From contig NZ_BMRV01000024.1 in NCBI RefSeq assembly GCF_014648815.1, positions 16,626 through 80,625 on the forward strand: a stretch of 64,000 nucleotides of DNA. Direction: 5' to 3'. The DNA comes from Streptomyces flaveolus (GTDB taxonomy: Bacteria; Actinomycetota; Actinomycetes; Streptomycetales; Streptomycetaceae). Position 1 is the first letter of the stretch, and the number at the start of each line of letters is the position of its first letter. A program made the position numbers and the translations under genes. The notes beneath the pieces are model-generated. The model was not told the origin of the DNA and did not search any database. It saw only the letters and a program-made list of their open reading frames with translations. Shown in pieces: positions 18,704 to 27,378 of the stretch.

Positions 18704-19830
18704 GGCAGCTCCCGGAGCATCGTCATGGTGCGGCCCATCAGCCCGGGCACGTCGGCGTCGCGCACTCCGTCCAGCTGCCACCGGCCGATCTGCACCGACG
18801 CCTCGACGACGGGCCGGACACGTGTGACGCGCCGCTCGTAGTACGCCTGGAACAGCGCGTCGTCCCAGGTCTCGGTGGCGGTCAGCATCTGCGCGAGCAC
18901 CCAGGCGTCCTCCAGGGACAGGGCGGCGCCCTGGGCCAGGGTGGGCGGGCAGCAGTGGGCGGCGTCGCCGACGAGGACGACCCGGCCGCGGTGCCAGGAG
19001 CCCTCCACCAGCATCCGGTCGAACCAGGTGTAGTTGACCTTCGCGGGATCGGTGATGTGCGCGGTGATCTCCGGCCAGTGGCCGCCGTAGGCGGAGGCCA
19101 GGCGCCGCATCTCGTCGGCGTACGACCCGGCGGGTATCGAGGCGCGGTCCCGGTTGGCCTCGACGACGTACGCGTACAGGGTCGTCTCGCTGGTCGGGCA
19201 GTAGCCGGCGATGTAGGCCGGGCCGCCGTAGGCGAGGTCGGTGCGGGTCACGCCGGCCGGGCGCGGGGCCGCGATGCGCCAGATGGCCATGCCGGTCGGT
19301 TCGGGCTTCGCCGTGATGCCGATCGCGGCGCGGGTGCGGGAGCCGAGGCCGTCGGCGGCGACCACGAGATCGTAGCGGCGCTCGGTGCCGTCGCTGAGGC
19401 GTACGGAGACACCGTCGGCGTCCTGGTCCAGGATCTCGGCGGTGGTGCCGAGGCGGACGGTGGCGCCGCTCGCCCGTACGGCCTCGATCAGGATCCGCTG
19501 GAGCCGGGGGCGCTGCATGCCGACGGTGGCGGGCAGGTCGTCGCCGCCGGTGCGCAGGTCGTCCTGGACGTGCAGGACCGTGCCGTCGGGGGCGGTGATG
19601 CCGACCGAGCCGAAGCCGAAGCCGGACGCCTCCACCTGCTCCCAGACACCGAGTTCGCGCAGCACGCGCAGGGCGTTGCCCTGGAGGGTGATGCCGGAGC
19701 CGGCGGTGGCGTTCCAGTCGTCCTTGGCCTCGATCAGGTCCACGGCGAGACCGGCGCGGCGCAGCAGAATCGTCACGGCGTTGCCGGCCGCGCCGCCGCC
19801 GACGACGAGGACCGTGCGGGGCTGGGTCAT
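18700..19830 (-). CDS. FAD-dependent aromatic monooxygenase (class A, salicylate-hydroxylase-like)
   Basis: 376-residue flavoprotein hydroxylase. The N-terminal GxGxxG fold VLVVGGGAAGNAVTILLRRAG binds FAD. The mid-protein DLVVAADGLGSRTR is the DG motif, and VVLVGDAAHCCPPTLAQGA (about 285-303) is the GD motif for flavin ribityl binding. It has no membrane segments. It probably hydroxylates an aromatic acid or phenol with NAD(P)H and O2 to create the diol for the VOC dioxygenase. ATG at 19830 follows GGAG. It is coupled by a GTGA overlap to the decarboxylase gene. Confidence 0.87.
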   Translation of the reverse strand: MTQPRTVLVVGGGAAGNAVTILLRRAGLAVDLIEAKDDWNATAGSGITLQGNALRVLRELGVWEQVEASGFGFGSVGITAPDGTVLHVQDDLRTGGDDLPATVGMQRPRLQRILIEAVRASGATVRLGTTAEILDQDADGVSVRLSDGTERRYDLVVAADGLGSRTRAAIGITAKPEPTGMAIWRIAAPRPAGVTRTDLAYGGPAYIAGYCPTSETTLYAYVVEANRDRASIPAGSYADEMRRLASAYGGHWPEITAHITDPAKVNYTWFDRMLVEGSWHRGRVVLVGDAAHCCPPTLAQGAALSLEDAWVLAQMLTATETWDDALFQAYYERRVTRVRPVVEASVQIGRWQLDGVRDADVPGLMGRTMTMLRELP

Positions 19831-19853
19831 GAAGAACTCCTTCGTTCCTCGGT

Positions 19854-20816
19854 CTACTTGACCGCGATCGGGTTGACGGGTGAGCCGACCGCGCCGGTGA
19901 TGGGCAGGGGCGCCGCGGTGAGCCAGAACGCGTACTCCCCGTCGGCCGCGCAGTCCTCGGCGAGGGCGTCCAGGTCCCACATCTCGCCGATCAGCAGCCC
20001 GATGTGCGGGATGGCGACCTGGTGCAGCGGCTGGAAGGCGTGCTCGAACTCGTTCGGGCGGACCTCGAAGCCCCAGGTGTCGGTGGCGATCGCGGCGATC
20101 TCGGTGCCGTGCAGCCAGCCGGCCGTGGTGAACGACAGGCCGGGCGCGGGGCCGCCCGCGTAGTCGCCCCAGCCGTCGCGGCGCACCCGGGACAGCTGCC
20201 CGGTGCGCACGAGCACGATGTCGCCGCGCCCCACGGTCACGCCCTGGGCCTCCGCGGTGGCGGTGAGGTGCTCCTCGGTGATGGCGAAGCCGTCGGGCAG
20301 TTCGCCGTTCTGACCGACCGCGCGGCCGACGTCCAGCAGCACACCGCGTCCGGCGACGTGCGGGGCCATGTGCTCGATGCCGGTGACCAGGTCGCCGTCG
20401 GAGGTGACGACCTTCTCCGCCGGGCGCCCGTTCCACGCCCTGCCGTGGTCGAAGATGTGGCCGAGCCCGTCCCACTGGGTGGAGCACTGCAACGGCATGG
20501 CGATGACGTCGTCGGCGCCGCCGATGCCGTGCGGGAAGCCCTGGTTGCCGAGCGCGGCGTCGGTCCCGGTGTCGAGCATGGTGTGCACCGGGTTGGTGCG
20601 CCGGCGCCAGCCCTTCTGCGGGCCGTTCATGTCGAACCGCTGGGAGAGGGAGAAGCTGACACCCCGCCGGACGAGCGTGGCGGCCTCACGACGCCCCGCC
20701 TCGTCGAGGAAGTTGAGCGTGCCGAGGACGTCGTCCTCGCCCCAGCGGCCCCAGTTGGAGTACGCCTTCGTGGCGCGCGCTATCGAGCCCTCGGGGTCGG
20801 TGCGGTCCAGTGTCAC
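19854..20816 (-). CDS. Cyclase family (kynurenine-formamidase-like) metal hydrolase
   Basis: 320-residue member of the bacterial cyclase/kynurenine formamidase family. The usual metal motif HxGTHxDxxxH appears here as CSTQWDGLGHIFD (about 111-123), a variant with Gln/Trp that is common in the longer subfamily. FTTAGWLHGTEIAAIATDTWG in the second half completes the swivelling beta/alpha site. It likely hydrolyses an amide, ester or lactone intermediate. Its ATG overlaps the stop of FAH copy 2 by 4 nt, and 23 bp separate it from the monooxygenase. Confidence 0.83.
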   Translation of the reverse strand: MTLDRTDPEGSIARATKAYSNWGRWGEDDVLGTLNFLDEAGRREAATLVRRGVSFSLSQRFDMNGPQKGWRRRTNPVHTMLDTGTDAALGNQGFPHGIGGADDVIAMPLQCSTQWDGLGHIFDHGRAWNGRPAEKVVTSDGDLVTGIEHMAPHVAGRGVLLDVGRAVGQNGELPDGFAITEEHLTATAEAQGVTVGRGDIVLVRTGQLSRVRRDGWGDYAGGPAPGLSFTTAGWLHGTEIAAIATDTWGFEVRPNEFEHAFQPLHQVAIPHIGLLIGEMWDLDALAEDCAADGEYAFWLTAAPLPITGAVGSPVNPIAVK

Positions 20817-21814
20817 CGGGCGGCCTCCGCCACACAGCGGGTGCGCTGGACACCGAGTCCGGTGACCGAGCCCTCCATGACGTCGCCGTCGCGCAGCAGC
20901 CGGCCCCAGTGCATGCCGTTGCCGGCCGGGGAGCCGGTGAGCACCAGGTCGCCGGGCAGCAGCCGGGCGGTCTGCGACGCGTAGGACACCATCCGCGCCA
21001 CGTCGAAGATCATGTCCTTGGTCGACTCGTCCTGCATGGTCTCGCCGTTCAGCTTCAGCGTCAGCCGCAGGTCGCCGGTGTCAGCGACCGATCCGGCGGG
21101 CACGATCCAGGGACCGAGCGGCGTGAAGCCGGGGGCGTTCTTGCTGCGCAGCCAGTCGGTGCCGATCTGCGGCATGTCCCGGCGGAAGACCGTGGCACGG
21201 TCGGTCAGGTCATTGGCGATCGTGTAACCGGCGACATGGCCGAGGGCTTCCTCGACGGACACCCGGTGGGCGGGCCGGCCGATGACCGCCGCCAGCTCCA
21301 GTTCCCAGTCGGGCTTCTCGGCCCACGCCGGGAGTACGACGTCGTCGTAGGGGCCGGTGATCGCGCTCGGCAGGCCGATGAAGACGTAGGGCAGGTCCTC
21401 GGCCGCCCGCCGGTCCATGATCTCGGCCGCCTCGGCGCGCCGCTCCTCCTCCGGCCGCTCGTCACCCGGGGCCCGGTGCGCGACGTGCAGGTCGATCACG
21501 TGCTGCCGGTAGTTGGCCCCCGACTGGAAGACCTGCCGCGGCTCCACCGGCGCGTGCACGCGGAGGTCCGCCAGCGGCACGCGGGAGAGGCCGCCGTCGG
21601 CGGCGAGCGTCCGCAGCCGCGGCAGGGCCGTCTCCCAGTTCTCCAACAGGTGCCGGACGGTGAGCCGTTCGTCGCCGAAGGCGGCGCGCAGGTCGAGGAC
21701 CTCGGAGCCGGGAGTGACGAGGGCGGGAAAGGCCGGCCCGTCCGGGGCCGAGAGGGTGGCGAGGGCGAAAGGACCGGCGAAGAGCGCGGACACGGGTTCG
21801 GGTTTCACGGACAT
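20813..21814 (-). CDS. Fumarylacetoacetate hydrolase (FAH) family protein, copy 2
   Basis: 333-residue FAH-fold enzyme. Visible are QSGANYRQHVIDL, the metal site PDWELELAAVIG (about 168-179), IANDLTDRATVFRR and LTGSPAGNG near the C-terminus. It differs clearly from copy 1 in the operon, so the two probably act on different intermediates or one is a hydratase/decarboxylase. First gene of the eight-gene unit. ATG at 21814 follows AGGAGGAC. It is transcribed divergently from the lysR gene with 127 bp between them. Confidence 0.86.
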   Translation of the reverse strand: MSVKPEPVSALFAGPFALATLSAPDGPAFPALVTPGSEVLDLRAAFGDERLTVRHLLENWETALPRLRTLAADGGLSRVPLADLRVHAPVEPRQVFQSGANYRQHVIDLHVAHRAPGDERPEEERRAEAAEIMDRRAAEDLPYVFIGLPSAITGPYDDVVLPAWAEKPDWELELAAVIGRPAHRVSVEEALGHVAGYTIANDLTDRATVFRRDMPQIGTDWLRSKNAPGFTPLGPWIVPAGSVADTGDLRLTLKLNGETMQDESTKDMIFDVARMVSYASQTARLLPGDLVLTGSPAGNGMHWGRLLRDGDVMEGSVTGLGVQRTRCVAEAAR

Positions 21815-21866
21815 GTCCTCCTGATGACGATGGGACTAATCTGGACCCGCCACCCGTGATCAGGGA

Positions 21867-21895
21867 AATCGATTCCGTGGATGATGAACATCCAC
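21867..21895. promoter_or_regulatory. Dyad operator between the catabolic operon and lysR
   Basis: GTGGATG (21877-21883) and CATCCAC (21889-21895) form a perfect 7-bp inverted repeat with 5-nt centre, preceded by the palindrome AATCGATT (21867-21874). The location between divergent genes fits a LysR-type recognition/activation site. Confidence 0.5.
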
Positions 21896-21941
21896 CGTGT
21901 CAATGAGCGCTGGTCGGGGCCGTACAGCAAGAGGAAGACCC

Positions 21942-22871
21942 GTGAATCTGAGCCGTCTGGACCTGAACCTCGTCGTCGCCCTGCGCGCTCTGCTGGAGGA
22001 ACGCAACGTCACGCGCGCAGGTCAGCGCGTCGGCCTCAGCCAGCCCGCGATGAGCGCGGCCCTGGCCCGGCTGCGCCGCCACTTCGACGACGACCTGCTC
22101 GCCCGCGTCGGCGGGCACTACGAGCTCACCGCCCTCGGACAGGTCCTGCTCGACCGCACCTCCACCGCGTACGCCGTGCTCGAACGCCTCTTCGCCAGCC
22201 AGGCCGACTTCGACCCGGCCAGGGAGAGCCGCGAGTTCAAGCTGGTCGCGTCCGACTACGCCGTCGCCGTCTTCGGCACCGAACTCGCCCGGGTCGTGCA
22301 CGAGGAGGCCCCCGGCATCCGGCTGCGCTTCGCCCAGACCCCGCCCACCGTGGTCGACGACACCGCCACGCTGCTGAGCGCCACCGACGGACTGCTCATG
22401 CCGCACGGCGTCATCAGCGACTTCCCGGCCACCGACCTCTACCAGGACCGCTGGGTGTTCCTCGTCGCCGACGACCACCCGAGCGTCGAGGAGCGTCTCA
22501 CCCGGCAGGACCTGGCCCGGCTGCCCTGGGTCACCTACCAGCGGACCTACGACGCCCCGGCCGTGCGCCAGCTCGGCATGCTCGGCGTCGAACCCCGGGT
22601 GGAGGTCTCCGTCGACAGCTTCCAGCTGCTGCCGCTGCTGGTGGCCGGCACCCGGCGCATCGCCCTGGTGCAGGCACGCCTCGCACGCCTGCTCGCGCCG
22701 ATCGCCGCCGTCCGGGTGCTGGAACCGCCGTACGAGGCCGTGCCGTTGCAGGAGGCGATGTGGTGGCACCCGGTGCACACCCACGACGCGGCCCACATCT
22801 GGCTGCGGGATACCGCCGCGCGCGTCGGCAGGCGCATGACCGTCGCACACGAGGCGGGCGGCCGGCCCTGA
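21942..22871 (+). CDS. LysR family transcriptional regulator of the aromatic operon
   Basis: 309-residue LysR-type regulator. The HTH (LNLVVALRALLEERNVTRAGQ, SQPAMSAALARLR at about 31-43) is followed by a two-lobe periplasmic-binding-protein-like effector domain (EFKLVASDYAVAVFG to the C-terminus). GTG at 21942 has GAGGA upstream and places the HTH at the very N-terminus. A start at 21897 would add 15 residues and cover the operator dyad. It is divergent from the FAH-led operon, the classic arrangement for inducer-dependent activation by a pathway intermediate. Confidence 0.88.
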   Translation: MNLSRLDLNLVVALRALLEERNVTRAGQRVGLSQPAMSAALARLRRHFDDDLLARVGGHYELTALGQVLLDRTSTAYAVLERLFASQADFDPARESREFKLVASDYAVAVFGTELARVVHEEAPGIRLRFAQTPPTVVDDTATLLSATDGLLMPHGVISDFPATDLYQDRWVFLVADDHPSVEERLTRQDLARLPWVTYQRTYDAPAVRQLGMLGVEPRVEVSVDSFQLLPLLVAGTRRIALVQARLARLLAPIAAVRVLEPPYEAVPLQEAMWWHPVHTHDAAHIWLRDTAARVGRRMTVAHEAGGRP

Positions 22872-22921
22872 ACGGGAGGCATCCACGCGACGGATCGGCC
22901 GGCCGGGCCGCCGGAGATCAG

Positions 22922-24985
22922 TCAGCCACCGGGGCGGATGAGGAGCAGGGCGATGTCGTCGCCCGGGGTGGGCGAGTGCCGGATCAGGGTGTCCGCCATG
23001 GCGTCGAGGTCGGTCGGGTCCGCGTGTTCGAGGAGCCCGGCGAGGGCGGCGGTCGCGTCGTCGAAGTCCACACCGGGAGCCTCGACGAGCCCGTCGGTGT
23101 AGAGGGCGAGCACGGACCCGTGCGGCAGTGGTACGTCCAGGGCCGGGTAGACGGCGTCCGGCTCGATGCCCAGCAGCAGGCCGGGGGGCACCCGGAGGAG
23201 TTCGGTGCGCCCGTCGGCATGGCGCAGCAGCGGCGGCGGGTGGCCGGCGGTGGCCACGCACGCGCGGCGGCCGGCCAGGTCGAGGTGGACGTAGACGCAG
23301 CTGGTGAACAGGCCGGGGTCGAGGTCGGTGAGCAGGCGGTTGGTGCGCGCCAGGACGTCGGCGGGGGACGCTCCCACGGTGGCGTGGGCGTGCACGGCGG
23401 TGCGGACCTGCCCCATGAGGGCCGCGGCGTCCACGTTGTGTCCCTGGACGTCGCCGATGGCGGCGCCGGCCGTGTGCGCGTCCAGGCGGATGAGGTCGTA
23501 GAAGTCGCCGCCGATGCCCAGGCCCCGGGCGGCCGGCAGATAGCGGGCGGCGATCCTCAGCCCGGGGACCTGCGGCAGCGTGTGCGGCAGGAGGGCGGAC
23601 TGCAGCCGGTGGGCGAGGTGGTCCTTGGCGTCGTAGAGACGGGCCCGGTCCAGGGCCTGCCCGACCAGACCGGCCAGCGAGGTGAGCACGGCGCGCTCGC
23701 CGGGCGGGAAGGTCCGGGGACGGTCGTAGGCGAGGAGGACCGAGCCGATGGGGTGGCCGGACGCGATCAGAGGCAGGAACGCCCACGACGCCATGCCGTC
23801 CTCGTGCACGGTGGAGGGATAGGCCCGCTCGAGGTCGGCGAAGGTCGGGAAGAAGCTCGGCACGCCGGTGGTCAGGACCTCGCTGCCGGGGATCTGCGAG
23901 TTCAGCGGGACGGCGTCGAAACGGCCGACGACCTCGGCGGAGTAGCCCCGGTGACCCAGGATCTTCAGACGGCCGTCCTCGGCCGTCATCAGCGCCATCG
24001 CCTGCGCGCCCAGAGCGGGCAGCAGCTGGTCCGCGGTCTGCTCGACCACGTCCTGGACGCCGACGGCCTCGGTGAGGGTGGAGGCCAGGTGCATCAGGTG
24101 GTAGAGCACGGTGGCCCGGCTGGGACCGGCGGTCGGGACGGACGGGTACGCGGGCGCGTCCTCCGCGGGGTCGCTGCGCGTGATGCGCACGCTGACGCCG
24201 GACGAGTCCGGGTACAGCTCGAAGGACAGCCACACGTCCGGCGGACGCAGCACCGTGAAGGCCTGTGGCCGCCGGCTGACCACGGCGGCGCGGTAGCGGT
24301 CCTCGACCTGGGGGACGTCCATCCACGGCAGCGATTCCCAGGGCAGCGTGCCGAGCAGCTCGGCCGCCTCGCGCCCGACGAGGCCGGCGGCGGCCGGGGT
24401 CATGAAGGTGATGCGGCCGTTCGTGTCCAGCGCGCAGGACCCCCCGGGCAGACGGTCGACGAACGCCGAGACGGCCGTCGCCTCGTCGGGCGGGACGAGG
24501 CGGCCGGCCGGCGGCGGCAGCGTCCGCGGCCGGTCGGCGGGCAGCACCGGTTCGCCGCGGTCCACCGCTCGTTGCAGGAGGCCGCCCAGCCTGCGGCAGC
24601 CGCTCTCCAGCGCGTCGCGCTCACTCCGGCTCAGCCGGTCCGGACGGCCCGCGGGCCACATCAGCACCAGCCCGCCCCGGAGCGCGGTGTCCGAGACGAC
24701 CGGGGCGGCCGCCAGCGCGAACTCGTAGGGCAGGACGAGCGCGGGCCGCGGGTACCGGCGTGCCATCTCCTCCTGACCACCGACCCACACCAGGCGCCGC
24801 TCGCGCACGGCGTCCGCGACCGGCATGGGGTCGGTGAGCGCGACACGCCGCCAGGGAGCCGCGATCTCCTGCGGCACCCCCGCCACCCGGACCAGCCACA
24901 ACGCGTCACCGCCCGGCGGTATCACGTACAGCAGCCCGCCGAACGCCCCGCACTCCCGCACCACGGCGGCCATCTCGGCGTCCAT
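22922..24985 (-). CDS. PP2C/SpoIIE-type serine phosphatase with PAS and GAF sensor domains
   Basis: 687-residue multidomain phosphatase. An N-terminal GAF-like module (about 1-140) precedes a PAS-like segment (about 155-255: GSCALDTNGRITFMTPAAAG). A second GAF (about 290-440) follows. The SpoIIE phosphatase domain begins LQSALLPHTLPQVPG at about 455 and contains the metal sites GIGGDFYDLI, GDVQGHNVDAA and YTDGLVE, ending PGDDIALLLI. No kinase or HTH is attached. Such proteins dephosphorylate anti-anti-sigma factors in response to a bound ligand. No partner genes are adjacent. The start codon is followed immediately by the first domain. Confidence 0.87.
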   Translation of the reverse strand: MDAEMAAVVRECGAFGGLLYVIPPGGDALWLVRVAGVPQEIAAPWRRVALTDPMPVADAVRERRLVWVGGQEEMARRYPRPALVLPYEFALAAAPVVSDTALRGGLVLMWPAGRPDRLSRSERDALESGCRRLGGLLQRAVDRGEPVLPADRPRTLPPPAGRLVPPDEATAVSAFVDRLPGGSCALDTNGRITFMTPAAAGLVGREAAELLGTLPWESLPWMDVPQVEDRYRAAVVSRRPQAFTVLRPPDVWLSFELYPDSSGVSVRITRSDPAEDAPAYPSVPTAGPSRATVLYHLMHLASTLTEAVGVQDVVEQTADQLLPALGAQAMALMTAEDGRLKILGHRGYSAEVVGRFDAVPLNSQIPGSEVLTTGVPSFFPTFADLERAYPSTVHEDGMASWAFLPLIASGHPIGSVLLAYDRPRTFPPGERAVLTSLAGLVGQALDRARLYDAKDHLAHRLQSALLPHTLPQVPGLRIAARYLPAARGLGIGGDFYDLIRLDAHTAGAAIGDVQGHNVDAAALMGQVRTAVHAHATVGASPADVLARTNRLLTDLDPGLFTSCVYVHLDLAGRRACVATAGHPPPLLRHADGRTELLRVPPGLLLGIEPDAVYPALDVPLPHGSVLALYTDGLVEAPGVDFDDATAALAGLLEHADPTDLDAMADTLIRHSPTPGDDIALLLIRPGG

Positions 24986-25260
24986 CAGCCGCCCGCCCCG
25001 GCCCGCGGCCGGGCCGGCCCCGCCGCACCGGTCCGAGGCCGTCGCCTCCGGGTCCCCGGACCGCTCACCCCGGCCCGTCGGCCGGACCGAACATCACCCA
25101 TACGCGGACACTACGCCCTGCCCGCCGCCCCGGCATCCGGTCGCCGGAGCGGGCCCGGGCAGGTGAGTGGCGGCACCGGGGTCTGCCCGTTCGTGGCATC
25201 GGGTTCATGATCGGGTGGGACGGCGTCGTCGTCCCCGACGCCCCGGACCCAGGAGGAGCC

Positions 25261-26280
25261 ATGCCGGTCAGCGCAGTCCCCGACATGATGCGGGCCGCCT
25301 GCATCGACGCCGTCGGCCCGGCCGACGCCATCCGGTACGGGACGCTCCCCGTGCCGCCCGTCGGACCCACGGACGTGCTCGTCCGCGTAGAGGCCGTGGC
25401 CGTCGACCCGGTGGACACCTTCGTACGGTCCGGGGCCTACGCCACCCCGCTCCCGTTCCCCTTCGTCGTCGGGCGTGACCTCGTCGGCGAGGTCGCCCGG
25501 ACAGGGACCGGCGCGGTGGGCTTCACGCCCGGGCAGCGGGTGTGGTGCAACAGCCTGGGACACGCCGGCCGGCAGGGAGCCTGTGCCGAGTACGCGACGG
25601 TCGCCGCCGAACGGCTCTACGCGGCGCCGCCCGGCATCGCCGGGGAGCACCTCGTCGCGGCCGCCCATCCGGCGGCGTCGGCCTGGCTCGCGCTGTTCCG
25701 GCATGGGCGGCTGAGGTCCGGCGAGACCGTGTACGTCGGCGGCGGGGCCGGCAACGTGGGCGGCGCCGCCGTCGCACTGGCCGCCCGGGCCGGCGCCCGG
25801 GTGATCGCGACGGCGCGTGCCGAGGACGCCGCGGCGGTCCGCGCCCTGGGCGCCACCGAGGTCCTCGACTACCGGGCACCCGGACTCGGCGAGCACCTGC
25901 GCCGGGCCGCGCCCCGCGGGTACGACCTGCACCTCGACACCTCCGGGCACGGTGTGCTGGCCGACTCGGTCGACCTGCTGGCGCACGGCGGGCGCCTGGT
26001 CGCCATGGTGGGACTGGGCGGTGGTCCCTCGGCTCTGCCGCTGGGCCGCCTGTACACCAAGGACGCGAGCATCGTGGGATTCGCCATCAGCAACGCCACG
26101 ACCGCCGACCTCGCCGAGGCGGCCGAGGGGGTAGTGAGCGTCCTGCGCGACACCCCGTGGCGCCCGCGCATCGCCGACCGCCTGCCGCTGTCGATGACGG
26201 CGGAGGCGCACCGGAGGCTGGAGGCCGGCACGGTGAGCGGCCGGCTGATCCTCGTACCGGCCGGCCGGGAGAACGCGTGA
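25261..26280 (+). CDS. NADPH:quinone reductase / zinc-independent MDR oxidoreductase
   Basis: 339-residue medium-chain reductase. GroES-like N-terminal half (VGPTDVLVRVEAVAVDPVDT, FPFVVGRDLVGEVARTG) and Rossmann domain with VYVGGGAGNVGGAAVALA (about 155-172). There is no catalytic-zinc Cys/His set, which is typical of quinone/crotonyl-type members. ATG at 25261 follows AGGAGGAGCC, a strong RBS. An ATG at 25207 is possible but has no RBS. A perfect hairpin follows 70 bp downstream. Stand-alone gene, substrate unknown. Confidence 0.87.
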   Translation: MPVSAVPDMMRAACIDAVGPADAIRYGTLPVPPVGPTDVLVRVEAVAVDPVDTFVRSGAYATPLPFPFVVGRDLVGEVARTGTGAVGFTPGQRVWCNSLGHAGRQGACAEYATVAAERLYAAPPGIAGEHLVAAAHPAASAWLALFRHGRLRSGETVYVGGGAGNVGGAAVALAARAGARVIATARAEDAAAVRALGATEVLDYRAPGLGEHLRRAAPRGYDLHLDTSGHGVLADSVDLLAHGGRLVAMVGLGGGPSALPLGRLYTKDASIVGFAISNATTADLAEAAEGVVSVLRDTPWRPRIADRLPLSMTAEAHRRLEAGTVSGRLILVPAGRENA

Positions 26281-26349
26281 GGCCGGCGGTCCGTCCCGGC
26301 GGCCCGCGAGGTGCCTGCTGCCGGGCGCACAGGCCCCCACGACACAGGT

Positions 26350-26381
26350 GGGGCGGGCGGCACCCCGGTGCCGCCCGCCCC
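26350..26381. terminator. Bidirectional terminator hairpin
   Basis: GGGGCGGGCGGCAC (26350-26363), loop CCCG, GTGCCGCCCGCCCC (26368-26381): a perfect 14-bp stem between the convergent quinone reductase and DUF5133 genes. Confidence 0.75.
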
Positions 26382-26425
26382 TGCCCCCGCCCGACGCCGT
26401 CGGACCGGGCCGGGCCGGCGGCCCG

Positions 26426-26656
26426 TCACGCGGAGGCGACGACCGAGTCGTCCGTCGGGCGGGCACCCGGGAGCTGGTGGCGGGCGGCCACCAGGGCGGA
26501 CTCGATGTCCCGGGTCCCGGTGGCGACGCACAGGGTGTAGGAGACGTCCTCCAGCCGCTGACGGGCCTCGGGCGTGCCGTGCTCGGCGTGCAGGGCCTGC
26601 AGGGAGGCGTACTGCTCGAGCAGGTCGGTCAGAACGGCGGGGTGGGCCATGAGCAT
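26426..26656 (-). CDS. DUF5133 family protein
   Basis: 76-residue small protein of the Streptomyces-restricted DUF5133 family. Diagnostic features are MLMAHPAVLTDLLEQY at the start, EARQRLEDVSYTLCVATGTR in the middle and ARHQLPGA near the end. ATG at 26656 follows AAGGGAG with normal spacing. Expected mostly helical, cytoplasmic. Function unknown. Members are commonly found near stress-responsive genes, but nothing here tests that. Confidence 0.82.
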   Translation of the reverse strand: MLMAHPAVLTDLLEQYASLQALHAEHGTPEARQRLEDVSYTLCVATGTRDIESALVAARHQLPGARPTDDSVVASA

Positions 26657-26951
26657 CGGACTACTCCCTTGTGCGAGGGTCGGACGGGCTGGTCGGACGT
26701 CGGTCGACACCGGGCAGGGAGGGGGTCTTCCGCCGACGCGACGGTGCCGTGCGCGGTCGCTCCTGCTGATCATCGCGTCTGCTTCCTCCCGCCTCGACCG
26801 GGTCGAACAGTCGCGGAAGGGCTCCGGAAGGCGCTTCGGAGAGCGACCGATGGCCGCCGCCGCGACGGGCCTGTGATCCCAAGCACCTGGCACGCCGAAT
26901 GCCCCGCGGCACGGGGCTCAAACCGTCACCGCCGAAAGCGGTCCGCCGGTC
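26657..26951. other. Intergenic region without recognisable gene
   Basis: 295 bp between the DUF5133 start and the end of the first VOC gene. It must hold the DUF5133 promoter on the minus strand. I find no convincing coding frame, RNA gene or strong dyad, only the usual GC-rich composition. Confidence 0.5.
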
Positions 26952-27368
26952 TCACTTCCCGAGCGGCTGGGTGAAGCGCAGCAGGTTGCCGGTGGGGTCG
27001 CGGAACGCGCAGTCGCGGACGCCGTAGGGCTGGTCCATGGGTTCCTGCAGCACCTCGCCGCCCGCGGCACTGATGCGCTCGAAGGTGGCGTCGCAGTCGT
27101 CCGTGGCGAAGATGACGCCGCGCAGCAGGCCCTTGGCCATCAGCTCGGCCATGGCCTGCTTGTCCGCCGGCGAGACATTGGGGTCGGCGGCGGGCGGTTC
27201 CAGGACGATGTTCACGTCCGGCTGCGTGGGCGACCCGACGGTCACCCAGCGCATTCCCTCGAAGCCGACGTCGTCGCGGACCTCGAGGCCGAGCACGTCG
27301 CGGTAGAAGGCGATCGCCCTGTCGTGGTCGTCGACGGCGATGAAGCACTGGGAGAGCTTGATGTCCAT
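26952..27368 (-). CDS. VOC family protein (glyoxalase-like), paralogue A
   Basis: 138-residue single-module pair VOC protein: FIAVDDHDRAIAFYRDVLGLEVRDD, GMRWVTVG, VIFATDDCDATFERI and CAFRDPTGNLLRFTQ. Likely a dimer binding a metal or small ligand. It may be a detoxification or resistance protein, but the substrate is unknown. ATG at 27368 (MDIKLSQ) is preferred to GTG at 27377 because it aligns with paralogue B. It lies downstream of the araC gene on the same strand (10 bp), so it is co-transcribed with it, and paralogue B lies just beyond araC on the other strand. Confidence 0.84.
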   Translation of the reverse strand: MDIKLSQCFIAVDDHDRAIAFYRDVLGLEVRDDVGFEGMRWVTVGSPTQPDVNIVLEPPAADPNVSPADKQAMAELMAKGLLRGVIFATDDCDATFERISAAGGEVLQEPMDQPYGVRDCAFRDPTGNLLRFTQPLGK

Positions 27369-27378
27369 ACCGCTCACG

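Noticed and set aside
21881..25210. Roughly 1100-codon plus-strand frame covering lysR and the phosphatase
   Set aside because: Antisense or out of frame with two clear domain-bearing genes; Arg/Pro/Gly-rich shadow.
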